Shown here in pieces: positions 11,731 through 24,000 of a stretch of 64,000 bases of DNA (its first letter is position 1; each line of letters opens with the position of its first letter). A model generated the notes under the pieces. That model searched no databases. It was given only the letters and a program-made list of their open reading frames with translations, and was not told the DNA's origin. Origin of the DNA: Opisthorchis felineus (Eukaryota; Platyhelminthes; Trematoda; Opisthorchiida; Opisthorchiidae); the NCBI GenBank assembly GCA_004794785.1, contig SJOL01001110.1, positions 1 to 64,000 of the forward strand. The letters are read 5' to 3'. The translations under genes were made by a program, and so were the position numbers.

Positions 11731-12919
11731 AATCCTGTATACTAAATTGGAATAGACCCTCACCAAGACTATTTGACTGTGCGGGGCCTGGTTTTCAGAC
11801 AGGGAGGCGGCGCCACACCAGGCATGGCGTAAGAGTCAGTAAAAGTTTTCAAATCCCACTTTGGGGTAACCTTATCGATGCTACAGTAGTTGTCTGAGAA
11901 GTGGGGCGCTAAAGCAGCGTTCCCTGACGTTGGATTCGATAGTTTGTCGAGCCGTCGGATGTTTTTCAAATCCGCTTTCGATATCAATGATAAATTCGAG
12001 TTTGCGGACTCCACACGGGCACCGCGGAACATCTTTTCCCCTTAAATTTTTTCTGAAGTTCGTTTACTCGTCATCCAACTTCAAACGATAAGTAATAATA
12101 TTTCTCTCGATGGCTTTCCTTCTGCTGATTCCAGGTGCTCTTTTCGAAGTTGTTGCCACATTTAATGCCGACATTTGGTATGACAACACTGCCTCAAAAC
12201 ATTAATACATCCTTGCGAAGACTCGGTCATCGACGCCCGTCCTGTACGTCTACTGGACATCCATTTTGGGAATATCTAATCAGTTCCTGCAGCGGAGGGC
12301 CGTGCGTAGTTTCTTTAGCTATTACTTGAGCAAATACAGAAAGATACGGAACGGACTTTAAGAAGAACGGTTAGACTTTGCTATCGGTCTAAACGGATGC
12401 AGCATAGTTCGATTGGCTACTAGCTCGCCACATAACCGTAATAATAAGCGGTAGCCTGGCGGTATGCCTGAATCCATTGCAGCCACCAGGCTTGCTACAT
12501 GCTGTTTTCACACAAATTGCTGTATTCAGGCTGTCCTTCAACTTGTTCGTATGTGGGCAATTCACAAATGACCCCATGCGTGTCCCACTTTTGTTGATAG
12601 TTGTATACAACATTTGTTCTAACCTAAGGTGGATTTTCCAGCACTCACAAAAGCGGCTTACAGGAATTAGTATGGCGTCGGGGCGAGCATATTTCATGCT
12701 TTGCCTCAGCTGTTTAACAAGTTTGGTGATAAAAGCGCATGCGTTTGAATAGCTATTTGATGGAACCTTAGAGAGGTTGTATTCACTTGTCCCAGTGAGT
12801 CGATGTCGTGTCTCCAACCATACTTACGCTTGTCTTTTAGTTATATTTGACTGAAGTGAGGCAGGTGGAATGACATTTTTTGTCGTATTATCCCCTGGGA
12901 TGTTGCCCGACCTAAAGTT
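11731..12919. other. Nothing recognised
   Basis: The longest open frame is minus 12817-12389 (142 codons; VKQLRQSMKYARPDAILI). It has no domain I know, and a frame of this length is expected a few times by chance in 64 kb. Confidence 0.45.
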
Positions 12920-13190
12920 GTCAACTTGTAGTGATCGTGCTTCAGTGTTGCAATGGTCCTGTGGGCTATACGGACTGGGACTCAGTTCCTTAAGGTTCAA
13001 CCATACCAAAAAAGCAACCTGAGGAACAGCGGTCCTCCTACTACGATATATCATGGTCTGGAGGTAAAGTCTTGTCCTCTGCGGTAGAAGTGTAAAGGCA
13101 GTAAGGCGTTTTCTTCAGGTGACCAACTGTCCATATGGATACAGAGGTGCTGCCGTTCCTCGACGAACGACGGGTTAGTAAGGCTGGACC
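12920..13190. repeat. Dispersed repeat R1, copy 2
   Basis: Second copy of the 395-665 repeat; landmarks GGGACTCAGTTCCTTAAGG, GCGGTAGAAGTGTAAAGG and GACGGGTTAG occur in the same order and spacing. The minus strand from 13628 down to 13269 has a 119-codon open frame next to it that I do not recognise. Confidence 0.6.
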
Positions 13191-13795
13191 CCATTCTACT
13201 CATGGTGTGGCTAGTGATCCTAATGCATTGGTGTGGGAGTTGTGCTCAGCTACAGGTCTGAATGCGTCTTACTGGACTGGATTCCAGTAGCCTTCTTTCA
13301 ACAGTCTTTGTGCTGTTGAGTCTGCTGGTTCAATCAAGATTAACGCATCCTGACATGATAAACAGTGTTTTGTCGTTGCCAGCATGCGGTACGACCGACG
13401 AGAACTCTGAGGCTGAGAAAGACAGTTTATTGAGTTTGTCACGTTTGCTTTGATCAGCAAGAAGCACGGGTATCGTGATTCTGACAGGTAATATGAACGC
13501 CCAGCTCGACCGACTAAGTCTTGAGTAAGCCCATCTTGGCGGCTGACTCGGAGTTGACGCTCACCGCATAGATAATGAGGAGCGACTCCAGTTATATGCT
13601 GAACATAGTTTATTTCTAACCAGCACAAACGCTCACACCTTGTGACTTGGGGGCCATCATCTGCAAACCAGCTGTGAACTCAGTTGGACCACGTGGACCA
13701 CGGCAAATCTTGGATGCATATGCGCCATTCAGCGCCCGTTCGTGCCATATCTGACAATATTTAATCATTGATATGTCCCCTTTTTCCGGTCATCA

Positions 13796-14080
13796 TCATC
13801 ATCATCGACAGCATGACATCAGTGTTCAACACCGATGCTTCACTGCCGTACAACCATGAGTTATTTGAAAGCCTTATTGTGAAGGAAAGAATAAAGGTGG
13901 ACGGGGAAGGGACTTAGTGCTAGCCTACTACAACCATTCCGAGGTGCCTACGCCTCCAGTCAATCATTCAGGCAATCTGGATAGAAACTGACAACAAGAT
14001 CGCCACTGACATCGGTTGGCAGCCATATCTTGCAGCGTCTCCAACCAGGCACAGTGAGGATCACGCNTGGAGGGCCAGGA
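13796..14080 (-). mobile_element. RTE-like LINE 3' end, copy ending at the N
   Basis: The + strand reads an imperfect CAT run, then CATCAGTGTTCAACACCGAT, TCACTGCCGTACAACCATGA and CATTCAGGCAATCTGGATAG, the reverse complement of the RTE 3' end found at 9985, 18233, 24600 and 37060. The 3' terminus is a short (GATGAT)n on the element's strand. Similarity stops just past the ambiguous base at 14067. Confidence 0.8.
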
Positions 14081-14089
14081 GACTGTGTT

Positions 14090-14580
14090 CGTCAGACCTC
14101 TAACCATTGACCAACCTGGTATGAGAGACTCTGTGAGTGTCGTGGGGACACCCCCCAGTATAGCTCAATGGGTCGCTGAGGTGCACAAACCGTCACACCA
14201 CGGTAAGGTCCAGTCTCTTCGTGACGGTTCAGTCTCTTCGTGACGGTCCCCATCCAGGGATATGGCAATGACCGGCGCATCTGGGTTCGCTGGTAATGGC
14301 TCATACTTCTCTGCCCGCTCATTGCCCAGCCACCTATGGCCACTCTTCGCGTGGTTGTGCGAAAAGGTCTCTTCGGGGAATTCTGTCGACTGGCATGCGG
14401 AGGGTCTGACCAACCCAGCGCAAGCTATGGGGTGTACTCAGTCCATCCATCATGAGCGAGTTATTTCTTCCGAAGATCATTCGATGTCCCTCAGGATAAC
14501 TGATCCGGTGACCCCCAGACTCGAGCAGTGTTCCGGAGACATCAATCGTCAAACACTGACTTAATGAGTGACAAGACGAG
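14090..14580 (-). mobile_element. RTE-like LINE C-terminal fragment, second family
   Basis: The minus strand has LSTPHSLRWVGQTLRMPVDR then IPRRDLFAQPREEWP, the conserved LRWLGHVLRMP...RRALF block of RTE-type C-termini, then several frameshifted stretches. An 18-base unit, CAGTCTCTTCGTGACGGT, is duplicated in tandem at 14210-14247. It directly abuts the previous RTE end. Confidence 0.72.
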
Positions 14581-14879
14581 TAAACCTAGCTGCCTGCCTG
14601 ATTCGGATGGTTGGAAGCTGCTGTTTCTTATTACGACTATGTGCACATCCACATGTCAGGTTTCATGGTCGAATTTCCCTTGAAACTCTCACAGACGATT
14701 ACTCAGTTTATCATCTATAATCCATATACCAAAGGTACGCTGGTTCAGACTGCTACAGTTTCGGTCACCGGAGAATTAGAGGACAGGAGAGATGGAACCA
14801 AGCATCGAAGATCATGGAATGATCAGTTGGTTCGGAAACTGGGCAGCTACATACCAAAGACAATAGATGTGATGCACTA

Positions 14880-15500
14880 ACGCCACTGAATGCGCCATTG
14901 AGTCAGTGTCACTAAACATTGATGAGTTGGGTCCAGGGGTCCCTATCCAGGGATGCAGCAGCTGTTGACCCGACTGAGTCTACTGGTTAATGTTTTCATA
15001 ATTTGTTACCATATCATACATCGCCCATGTGTAGGTCGCCTCAATTCAGCACAGGGGAGGTTAAATGAGTTGTGCGAGGCAGACAGTCTCTGGCATGTGG
15101 GGTGTGTGTCCTAACCAGCGTAACCTATGAAGCTTGAGTAGCTCATTCATCGTGTTTCATCTGAGCGTTGCGAATTCCATGTTCCTACAAGACCCGTCTT
15201 ACACCTCAATTACACCGATGGTCAAACACTAACAGTGTTCGTACATCCTCTGCGTTTAGAGGCCATGTTTCCGATCCATAAAGCAGTACATATCGCACCG
15301 CCTGGTGTATACTATGCCCTTGTCAGACAAACTGACATCTCGCCGGCGCCATAAGTGCCGGAGGTTGGCAAACGCTGTCCTGGTTTTCACGATTCGAGAA
15401 GTAATCTCGTCTCCGTCCAGTCCATCGCGGCTTATACAGCTGGTGCTTGGAGTTGACTTAAAGCCGTTCAGCACAGCGCACTGGCTATTGAAAGAAGGAA
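14880..15500 (-). mobile_element. RTE-like LINE thumb and C-terminal fragment
   Basis: Minus frame 15474-15256 reads [20 protein letters not shown] then DKGIVYTRR, the RTE thumb block. Lower, around 15120-15060, LLKLHRLRWLGHTPHMPE appears in another frame. Many stops and frameshifts. It is not continuous with the 14090-14580 copy because both contain the LRWLGH block. Confidence 0.75.
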
Positions 15501-15624
15501 GTGTTTTCTAGTTTCTGTTTCCGGATTACAACCCATGGATAAAATCAGCTCTATTGGGTAGCTACGAGGCTTGGAAATATCACACCAATAAATATTGCAC
15601 CTACTGAAAATATGAGGCGGCCTT

Positions 15625-15725
15625 TGTGCAGCAGTTCAGTTGAAAATTATGAGGAGGATTCAGCTGGAGCTCAGTTGAGTCTCCTGTTGACACTGATTTA
15701 ATTTGTAAATGAGTGTATTTCGCCA
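15625..15725. repeat. Right end of a TIR element copy
   Basis: GAGGATTCAGCTGGAGCTC, GTTGAGTCTCCTGTTGACAC and TTGTAAATGAGTGTATTTCG match the right terminal repeat of the 55.95 kb and 26.1 kb elements. The left part is not recognisable. Confidence 0.5.
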
Positions 15726-15929
15726 GTCACAATTTGGTGTTGGCGGGAACTCGTGGACTGCGCCTACCCTATGGACCATCTGTTTCCAGTCTCTGCTTGC
15801 ATTCTGGCACTCCTTCGTTACTTCTGAATCGCGTCGTTACAGAAGCAGCACCTTTCGTATCACTACGGGATGCATCTCTGATATTTGTTCTTTTCTCAAT
15901 GCTGTGAGCATGATAGAGCTCAATGGCAT

Positions 15930-16072
15930 TGTTTCGAACCCAATCCCAGGAGCTCGGCTGCTTTTGTCTAGGCTTGAACAATCCGGCAGTATCACAACCT
16001 ACATGCTCCCTTGGCACGGTAGATAGTTTTGGAAAGGGTGTTACAACTGAACGATTATTCTTTGTTCTTATT
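15930..16072 (+). mobile_element. tRNA-derived SINE, 5'-truncated at box B
   Basis: Begins near GTTTCGAACCCAATCC, continues with TTGTCTAGGCTTGAACAATC and GGCAGTATCACAACC, and ends GGAAAGGGTGTTACAACTGA then ACGATTATTCTTTG. It is more diverged than most copies. Confidence 0.8.
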
Positions 16073-17344
16073 TCTCGATTCCGTACTCACACGTGTACAT
16101 CCAAGTGGCCATTTGCATGCAACAACGGAGGAACTAGGCGTAGGTAGCCGGGGAAGGCACTCCCCAGTTGGACCATTTATATAGTTTTATTTCACTTTGC
16201 GATTGTGTTTTGTTTCTGTGATTGCCCGAAGCGTTTCTCTCACACAGAAGCCGGGTTATTCTAAGCTACCGGGATGGTAGAAGCAGCGATGAAGGATTCT
16301 TCCGCCAGATCACGATTTATTCATCCGCTAGTTAACTCTGGGTAGCTGCTGACTGAGCCTGCTTCAAAAATGAACTGATTCACTGAAGCTTGGAGACATT
16401 TTTACGCGCTACCAAATATCCCTTTTCACAGGAGTTTTATGCTGAGCTAACACACCTTGAAAGACTGCTACTTCATTCTTCGTCAGAATCACCCATCGTG
16501 TACACTTCGAAAGTCTTAAAGGAAGTAGAAACCATGGTCTGTCATGGGAGTCGAGCAAGCCGGCACCATGTGATAGGTAGCCGAGTAGTAGTGTAACTGA
16601 ACTGAACTGGAGCTCAGTTGTTGTTAGTGTACCCCGGCAGTGTTTCTCAGCCATTGGTTGTAAAACACCTAGAAGTAACTGTGATTCCCCATTTGAGTTA
16701 GACTTATATCATTACCAATGCATCTGACCCGGATATGTTAATCTCTTCTCTACTTGTGGCGTACGACAACTTTCCCATCACCCCCACTTCCTACTTTAAT
16801 CGCATTAACCTTTCTCAGCCGCCTTTTCTTGAGGGCTGATTTTGCAGTTGAGTGTCACAAAATTCTGGTGATATTCTAAAAGCCACTGTGGAAGGACTGT
16901 GATTTTAGTTTGATGTGATTGTTCTGAGTTCCACTGCACTCTCACACACCTCAGTCTATGAGGGCTACAGCCTATTGCAAAATCGCATCATCGCACTCAG
17001 CTGGACGCTAGAAGGGTAAGTCTGCCTGAGGAACATGAAACCGGGCTAGCGCCCGACTCGAATTTGGATTGGCCGGTATTGCGGATTCAACAGCTAATCT
17101 TACTTCAACTTCCGCCTCACGCATGTTCTTCAAGCCACTCTGTTAACAAATATTTTTGACGTGGGACATGTTCGAGTCGGCCCGACTTGCTTGGACTCAG
17201 TACAGCTTGTGAAGGCAGCGTTGCTCAGTCCTTTATTAGGTGTGTAATGTGCAGTCATTAGCAAACGTCGATGATACTGGCACACGTCACTCATGTTCAT
17301 GGCGTTCTGCTCTGTTATTGATGATTCCTTGCAGGAATCAAAAT
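16073..17344. other. Nothing recognised
   Basis: Between two SINEs; short frames only. GAACTGGAGCTCAGTTG near 16605 echoes GCTGGAGCTCAGTTGAG at 15665, so a piece of TIR element may be present. Confidence 0.45.
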
Positions 17345-17575
17345 GAGCTCGGGGTAACTCAGTGTTTGGCGCACAGAATTACTGATAGGAAGGTCCATGG
17401 TTCGAACCCGACTTTTGCATCTCTACTGATCCTGTCTAGGCTTGGGCAATCTGGCAGTATCCCAACCGTCGTGCTTCATTTGGGTGGTATGGTAGCTAGA
17501 CACCGAGACGGTGTTATAACTGGACGACTATTATTACTATTGTTATTATTATTATTATTATTATTATATATTGAT
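17345..17575 (+). mobile_element. tRNA-derived SINE with a long (TTA)n tail
   Basis: Full head (GAGCTCGGGGTAACTCAG, then TGGTTCGAACCCGAC), body CTGTCTAGGCTTGGGCAATC, and 3' end CACCGAGACGGTGTTATAAC, followed by an imperfect TTA repeat at about 17533-17570. Such tails are typical of SINE 3' ends and may mark the LINE partner. Confidence 0.88.
17533..17570. repeat. (TTA)n microsatellite, tail of a SINE
   Basis: Imperfect TTA/TTG trinucleotide units directly after the SINE 3' end at about 17520, so it probably grew from the SINE tail. Confidence 0.85.
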
Positions 17576-18232
17576 CAAAATGTCTAAACTTAACGAAGAC
17601 TGTCCGCACACTATCAAAAGGGATCCTATGACTTGTTCATTTCAGCAGAGCTCATATAGGTCTGAACTGCGTGCAAGCTACAAACCGATGTTAAGCGACA
17701 GTGCCCCTTGTAACGGCCTGTTTCATATGACTACCACTTTCTCATGGGACGCTGGTAAATCCACCTGCTGTCATCTGGAGTAGATCACCCAACGACTTTG
17801 GATCCTCTGTATTCCTCCTACTTCGAACTCCGTCGAAATCGCTGCCTGTGGTTTCTATCAGTGCACACCTTTTGATCTTTCGAGATCAGGTATTTTCTTC
17901 AGTTGACTCCCAGGACGTTTGTCGAGACATTCCACTGTGTATCTTGCTTATGTTCAGTCATTTCATCTTTCTGGACCATCTCCCTGGATGTTTATGTACA
18001 GTATTCGTTACACAGTTCGCCTCATTCGGCTTCGACGCACAGTAAGGGTTTCCAGAAGTGCTCCGCTCACTACCTCTGACGTCCCTATGCGATAGACGTG
18101 ATTTCGTTCCTTTGCTGTGATGGATACTCAACTGCCGTAGCCGCTGATGAGGACCCGGTCGTTACAGAGCATTGTAGTTATGCTCCATGGCGATATTTCT
18201 GCGTGGTCTTGCTGCAATCGTCTGATTACATC

Positions 18233-18425
18233 ATCATCATCGACGGCATAACATCAGTGTTTAACACTGATGCTTCGCTGCCATACACCCCTTATTTATT
18301 TGAAAACCTTATTATGAAGACAATAATAAAAGTGGACGAGGTAGGGATGCAGTGCTGGCCTACCACCAAGGCGCCTACGCCTCCAAACACTCATTCAGGC
18401 AATCTGGATAGAGAGAAAAGTAAAC
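18233..18425 (-). mobile_element. RTE-like LINE 3' end, short
   Basis: The + strand reads CATCATCATCGACGGCATAA, CATCAGTGTTTAACACTGAT, GCTTCGCTGCCATACACC and CATTCAGGCAATCTGGATAG, the reverse complement of the family's 3' end. Only about 190 bases remain, a typical 5'-truncated insertion. Confidence 0.8.
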
Positions 18426-19206
18426 TAATTTTGATGACATCCATTAAAATGAATAAAATGTGCCTATACTGTGACGTTATCACCTCCGGAAAGGCAACTT
18501 TGCGGTTTGTCTCTTGAGGTACCTCAGCATTCAAGTCACTTCCAGAAATGGCTACTTTTGGCCGGTCTTCTTAGTGAATATTTTGAAAGGGGACAATTTG
18601 TGCACCTTAATCAAGCCAAGGACATCGCATATCACTCAACACTTAACACTTACAGTTAATGTGAATTAGTTGTTCCAACGTTCAGACATTTTTCGTTAGT
18701 TATACTCACTTCGGTGCCCTCGTTGAAGCACAGTAAAGACTGTCTAATCTGTTCGTGTGTCAACCATTTGCATCGCAGCTATTAGCTTGAAATGAGTGGT
18801 CCAAATGCGACTTAAACCAGTCTGTGAACGCTTTGGACGTAAAAGTGCGCCTTACTCACAACATGACGAAGTTTCAACTTGATAGGTGAAGTGACACTCA
18901 TCTGGATTCAACACAATGAGCTAACAATTCCACGATGGCTGGAAATTTTTTCCACTTTAATGAAAGCGCAGGTCCAGTTCTTTTACTGTTGAACCGAGTA
19001 CTACTTTTCGATTCACCATAAATTCTGTCTTCGGTTAACCACTAGCGTTGAAGTCAAGTGGTGTCGCGCTTGCCCTACCTTTACCACTCACCGTACTTCA
19101 TTTCGATTGTGCTCATGTTGTTGGTATAATGACAGGATTAGCTCACTCTCTGGATGTACACGGCTCTTTTTCATTTACATATTTCTCATCGTTTATTCTT
19201 TCCATG
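18426..19206 (+). other. Sequence upstream of SPECC1L
   Basis: No coding similarity. It may hold 5'UTR, intron or promoter, but I see no TATA box or initiator I would defend. Confidence 0.4.
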
Positions 19207-19214
19207 TTTTTCAG
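19207..19214 (+). promoter_or_regulatory. Splice acceptor just upstream of the SPECC1L start codon
   Basis: TTTTTCAG follows a pyrimidine-rich run and lies 14 bases before the chosen ATG. It could end a 5'UTR intron or accept a spliced leader; flatworms are known to trans-splice some messages. The sequence alone cannot separate these options. Confidence 0.5.
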
Positions 19215-19228
19215 CCATTTTGCTTCCA

Positions 19229-21067
19229 ATGCCTGTCATAGTGAATTCACAGAAACCAAGAAGAGAGGCGGCTCCTACTCGTCCCAATTCCAGTACAGTC
19301 AGGACCACCAATTCAGCTTCCTCACGATCCACCTCTCAGGGATCTGACCGATCGGGAATCACCTCCCAGACCGGGCGGAGCTTGAGAAAGTCATTCAGTT
19401 TCCAAAACTTGAAAGCTCCCACTCCATTTAAGCCTCCTGCCGCGGTTCCACAACACAACGGGAATAAATCTGCTACAGTGACAAAACGCTCAGGTCCTTT
19501 GAGACAACCACTCCACGGCAGTGCTGTTAACCTTCCGGGAGTTTGTGGTGCCTCCAAAGCGGGGAACGATACTTTTAGTAACCCAAAGTCTCGTGCGAAT
19601 AACGCGGACCGCATCTCAGCTAACAGCGATCTTTTATCTCGCGTGGAAAAGGAGAAGAAACAGTATGAGGCTCGAATCTCAGAACTGACTCAACTGACTG
19701 AAACGCGTAAGATGGAGATTGAAAAACTCACTTTTGAAGTTCGTCGTGCGAAGGAAGAGGCGAGCACGGCGCGCGCACTGGCCGAAGAGATGAAGCAAGA
19801 GAATTTGTTACTTCGATCTAGAATTGTTGAAGGTGACGGCAAAAAGGATGAAGACGAGGTAGAGGGAGTAGCATCGTTTGAGTCAACCCAAGTCCCGAGA
19901 GCACCGCTCCTCACTCCACTGTCCAATCCATTGGTAAGAAAGCCTGGTGTTCCACACCAGTCTCCGCCGGAATCTTTGGGCACCACAACTCGGCTCACCC
20001 CGGGGGGAGTGACTACGCCTTTCACTGGTACAGTTACCATGAGCTCCATGTCTGGTGATTGGAACGAACCGACTTTGTCGTTGGATTTGAACAGTGCTGC
20101 GGATTGTGGTGCCTCCAATTACTCGCACGACATGACCGGAGATAATACGGAAATGACAACAACAACGAGGACAGCCGAGGCGAGGCTGCTATCAAATCCA
20201 CCCGTTTCGGTTGCTACTCTCCAGGGCCGGCTGCTACAAATGGAGGAGGCAAACTACACCACAAACGAAGAACTTCAAGCCACACTTCAGGAACTTTGGG
20301 ATCTACAGCGCAGCGTGGATGAAGCTCATGAAGAGGCCCATAACTTGGCATTTGAACGGGCAATTCTCTTGGAAGCACTTTCCACTCAAACGTCTAAGTT
20401 AGAGCATTGTCGGTTCCAAATTGAACAGCTCAAACACCTGCTGCTCACGGATCGGCGAGCCCAAACACCTGGGTCAAGGGAACATCATTTCTGTGAATTG
20501 TACGCCTCCGTTGAACAAGAGAAGCAGGTTCTCCTCAGTCAGAATAACGATCTGGCTCAGAGTAATGATGGCCTCGCTCGTGAATGTCGTGTCTTGACGG
20601 AGAAAGTATCGCAACTGCAAGATAATGTTGATAATTTGGAGTTAGAGAACAGTAATCTCAAAGGTTCCTGTCAGAAATTGTCGACAGAATTAACAGCTTT
20701 AAGGACGAAGAATCCTGGGGATGCAACTAACGGTAGCTCGGTGGAGAAACGAGATGGCCCATCAGAGTCACAAACAAAGACTACGGAAAACAAATCAGGG
20801 ATATCGGTATGCGACTGTCCGGTGTGCGGTTGTCCGGATGGTGGAAATGCTCAGCTTCAACTGAAATTAATCGAAGTGCAAGAGGAATTGAAGGAAGCTC
20901 GCGATAAATTTGAACTGTTGCAATCCGAACGGGAACGGGAAGCGACAGAATGGCGTCTTTACGAACGTGATCTACTGAAGACAGTACAGATTGCGGACGG
21001 AATTAAATCTGAATCTGAAGCTGAGGCGCTACGACTTTTGGAAGAGAATGCAGCTTTGAAAGGACAA
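19229..21067 (+). CDS. SPECC1L: SPECC1L coding exon 1: head and main coiled coils
   Basis: Residues 1-613. The ATG at 19229 ([12 protein letters not shown]...) lies 14 bases after a good acceptor (ATGTTTTTCAG ending at 19214), so the exon probably begins at 19215 after a 5'UTR intron or a trans-splice site. The reading frame is also open upstream to an ATG at 19154, but that stretch is hydrophobic (FHLHISHRLFF) and reads through the acceptor, so I prefer 19229. The exon has a basic, Ser/Thr-rich start, then Glu/Lys/Leu heptad coiled coils. It holds the signature [10 protein letters not shown] and the block [20 protein letters not shown], which matches the [20 protein letters not shown] block of vertebrate cytospin. 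A C-x-C-x2-C-x-C cluster sits at residues 528-535. The exon ends in LKGQ at a consensus donor, GTAAGT (21068), phase 0. Minus-strand open frames here are shadows. Confidence 0.92.
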
Positions 21068-24000
21068 GTAAGTTTTAGTGATAAGTACAACGTAATTTGC
21101 CTGTAGCACTGAAACAACGCGGAGTTGGAAATGCGAGCTGATAGCTGGAAAGGTGGTAAATTTACACCTCGACCCCTACCGCCTTACAGTAATACTTCCA
21201 AGGAAAACCTTCCACGGGTAATGGGTAGTTGGTCTTTGCGAAAGCGAAGTGTCTACGCTGAAGTTGCTCATCTAATCTTGGCTAACGACGAAGACCACTA
21301 CGGACTGTTTGAGAGAATGGGACCTCTTTGAGTGGTCTCTCTGAGATGGCGCGTATGAAGACCTGACTGACCTGACACAACCCTTATATTGCTTGTCAGC
21401 CTAGCCAACTGAATGACCTCATTCTTTCATACTGCCTGTGAAACTAGGTACCTAATGTTCCGCAATGAATTTTGTAACAGACCCCCAATAATTCAGAGGG
21501 TAGGCTGCCTGATTTCATCGTGGAGATCCGTGTTTCTAGTCTATCTCCGATGTTTCAATTGTCCCTGACCAGTTTTTATTGACTGAAAACGCTTCATTCT
21601 TATTTCCTGGCTCCCCTGCCTAGAAAGAATGCCACACCTGACGGTGGCTTGGTTTTGGATAAATCGCTCATAGCTAACGGCGATAGGAATTGAGTGACAT
21701 CCGATCGCTCGTTTGAAGTCACTCAACCAATTCACTGTCAAGTACTCCTTTCGAACTTGGACTGTCATGGCTGGAACTGTGGATCTTTCAACTTGCTCAC
21801 TGATTCAGGTTCACGCTCGGCTTTTTCATTTCCCGACCATCAGTTTCCTCACCGGCTGTATCTGTATTGTAGTAAGAGAACGGTGAAGTACTTGAGAAAC
21901 CTGTCACAGAAGCATGTAATAGGCACCTGTTTCCGCACGAGTGGATAAAGCTTAAAGTTCTGACCGTTTCATGTCGTTCCTCAGAACAGGAGAATTAGCA
22001 TTACTATTCATTCCACTGGTCTGTGGGGGGTATAAAATGCCCAACTTAGTGACTCGAACTTACGGAACTTACGTCCTTCCTCAAGTCAAGCAATCGAATT
22101 GACTCAGTTAACGGACCGTTATTTGAGTTTTTTACACATGCGATATCTCCAGTCTGTTGGGTCCTTTTCCCGTGTGTTTTCATTCGGTTTCTGGTTAATT
22201 ATAAAATTTCCACTGTCTACCCCTAAAGATGTGTATATTTGTATGATCACATTTCAGGTTGACAAACTTTCCCGTGAAGCAACGTGTCTCTCGAACGAAG
22301 TGGCTTTGTTAAAAGACAAACTAGACTCTATCCAGGATGAGCCTATCCGCCCGGTGGACATCCGGAGCCGTGTGGGGACAGACGTGACGACGAATGGGGG
22401 ACGTCTGGAGGATGCTGAGGATTCCGCTCGGAAACAGCAACAATCGCTACATTTGCCCACGAGAGATTTTGTCAGCAGTGCGAAGTCCCTACAGCAAACC
22501 ACGATTGCGGATGGTAGTAGTGCCACCTACCCTGGTCGGCCAAGCTCGTACGCTCCCTATGGCTCTGCACACATACCAGCTCCGTTCAGTCGTGCTTCAC
22601 ACCTTCGGCCGTACACCGGTTCGCCCGGTGCACCAATGAGACCCAGCTGCTTGACAACCACCGGACCTACAGTGCGCAGCCTCATTCAGAGCATTGAAAA
22701 TCAGGTGGGTTGCTTACGTTTCTAACATCCTTCAGTGAGGTTTACGGTGCGCACCGTTGATCCCCGCTAATCTGCTTATCACATCATGCCGTACCGATAA
22801 ACTCACCCTCAAACACCGCCGGGACGTGTGTGCAACCGTCAAAATGCCCTTTGGCCAATGTAAACCCAGAGACTAAACAGGAGTGGACATCTCTGTCCCC
22901 AACTTGTGGTGCATAATACGATGGGAACATCTAAACAGTCGAAACCCACAGTGTTTGCGAAGGGTGGCCCGCATCGCTCACAAGACGCATCCGAAGTACA
23001 TACGCACGGATAGTTTGAGGTAACCAATAATACTTCAGGAACGTCCAGGTTTTAAGGGCGGGTCATTTGAAGACCCAAAACCGAAACAAATTGACACATG
23101 AACCCATTGGTGTCCGTTTCATAGATACCGATGACCGGTATTGCTAATGAGCCAAACCCGGTTCACCACTGAACGGAACGGAACGGTATTCTGTATTTAG
23201 CCATGATTTGATTTTTTTGTCTGTACTGTAATGGTGATGGAGTGTCACTTCCGGCACCTTCTTGGGTTTAGTACACGGAAACGTGCGAAGACGTCTCATT
23301 CACCGAACAAGAAGGCACAGCGTAGCAGTCATATCCAACACCCATTTTTCGGATAGGCTGATGACCATTGTTGGTATTACTCGGTTGACCGGTCTCTTTT
23401 TGACGCACTTGACCATCAAGGACTGCCCCGGAAGTTTGTGAGTACGGTAAGTTGTTTGTATTCTCAGACTTCCAGGCTTGAAAGTATACGGAGAGCTCTC
23501 CAAAAGCTTCCCTACACAAAGTGGTGTCCGCCAGGGGTGCCCACTCTCTCCCTTCCAATTTGACTTCGTCACGAACGAGATACTGAGACGAACCCTGGAA
23601 GGTCTTCAAAATCCCGGTGTGCAAATAGCCTGTGACGAAAGCCTTGTCGATCTGGAGTATTCAGACGACATCGTTTTCGTCTTCGAAGAGGAGGAGGCGC
23701 AGGTGCTTTTGGATGAACTGATCAAAGTCATCCCGTCGTTTGGCATGCACTTTGCATTCACAAAGGGTGAGGTCATGCTCCTGGACATGCAGTCTCTGAA
23801 CGCGCCACTTACAACCCGGGGAGAGGCACTCAAAGCTGTGGACGTCTTACCTATCTTGTAAATTGTATTAGTTCCAATCGTAATGTGATAGATGAGGCCA
23901 ATGCACGGACCTCCAACGGTCGGGTCGCTTTTGCTATTTTGAAACACCTATGGATTCAAATTGGCATGTCTCTGAATCTCAAGAGATGTGTGTATCAGAC

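Noticed and set aside
12389..12817. 142-codon minus-strand open frame as a gene
   Set aside because: No domain, no neighbouring exon signals, and frames of this size are expected by chance in 64 kb on six frames.
19690..20118. 142-codon minus-strand open frame as a gene
   Set aside because: It lies wholly inside SPECC1L exon 1 and is antisense to conserved coiled-coil sequence.
22099..22257. Upstream extension of exon 2 as coding
   Set aside because: The frame is open but the segment precedes a good acceptor, is hydrophobic and does not resemble cytospin.
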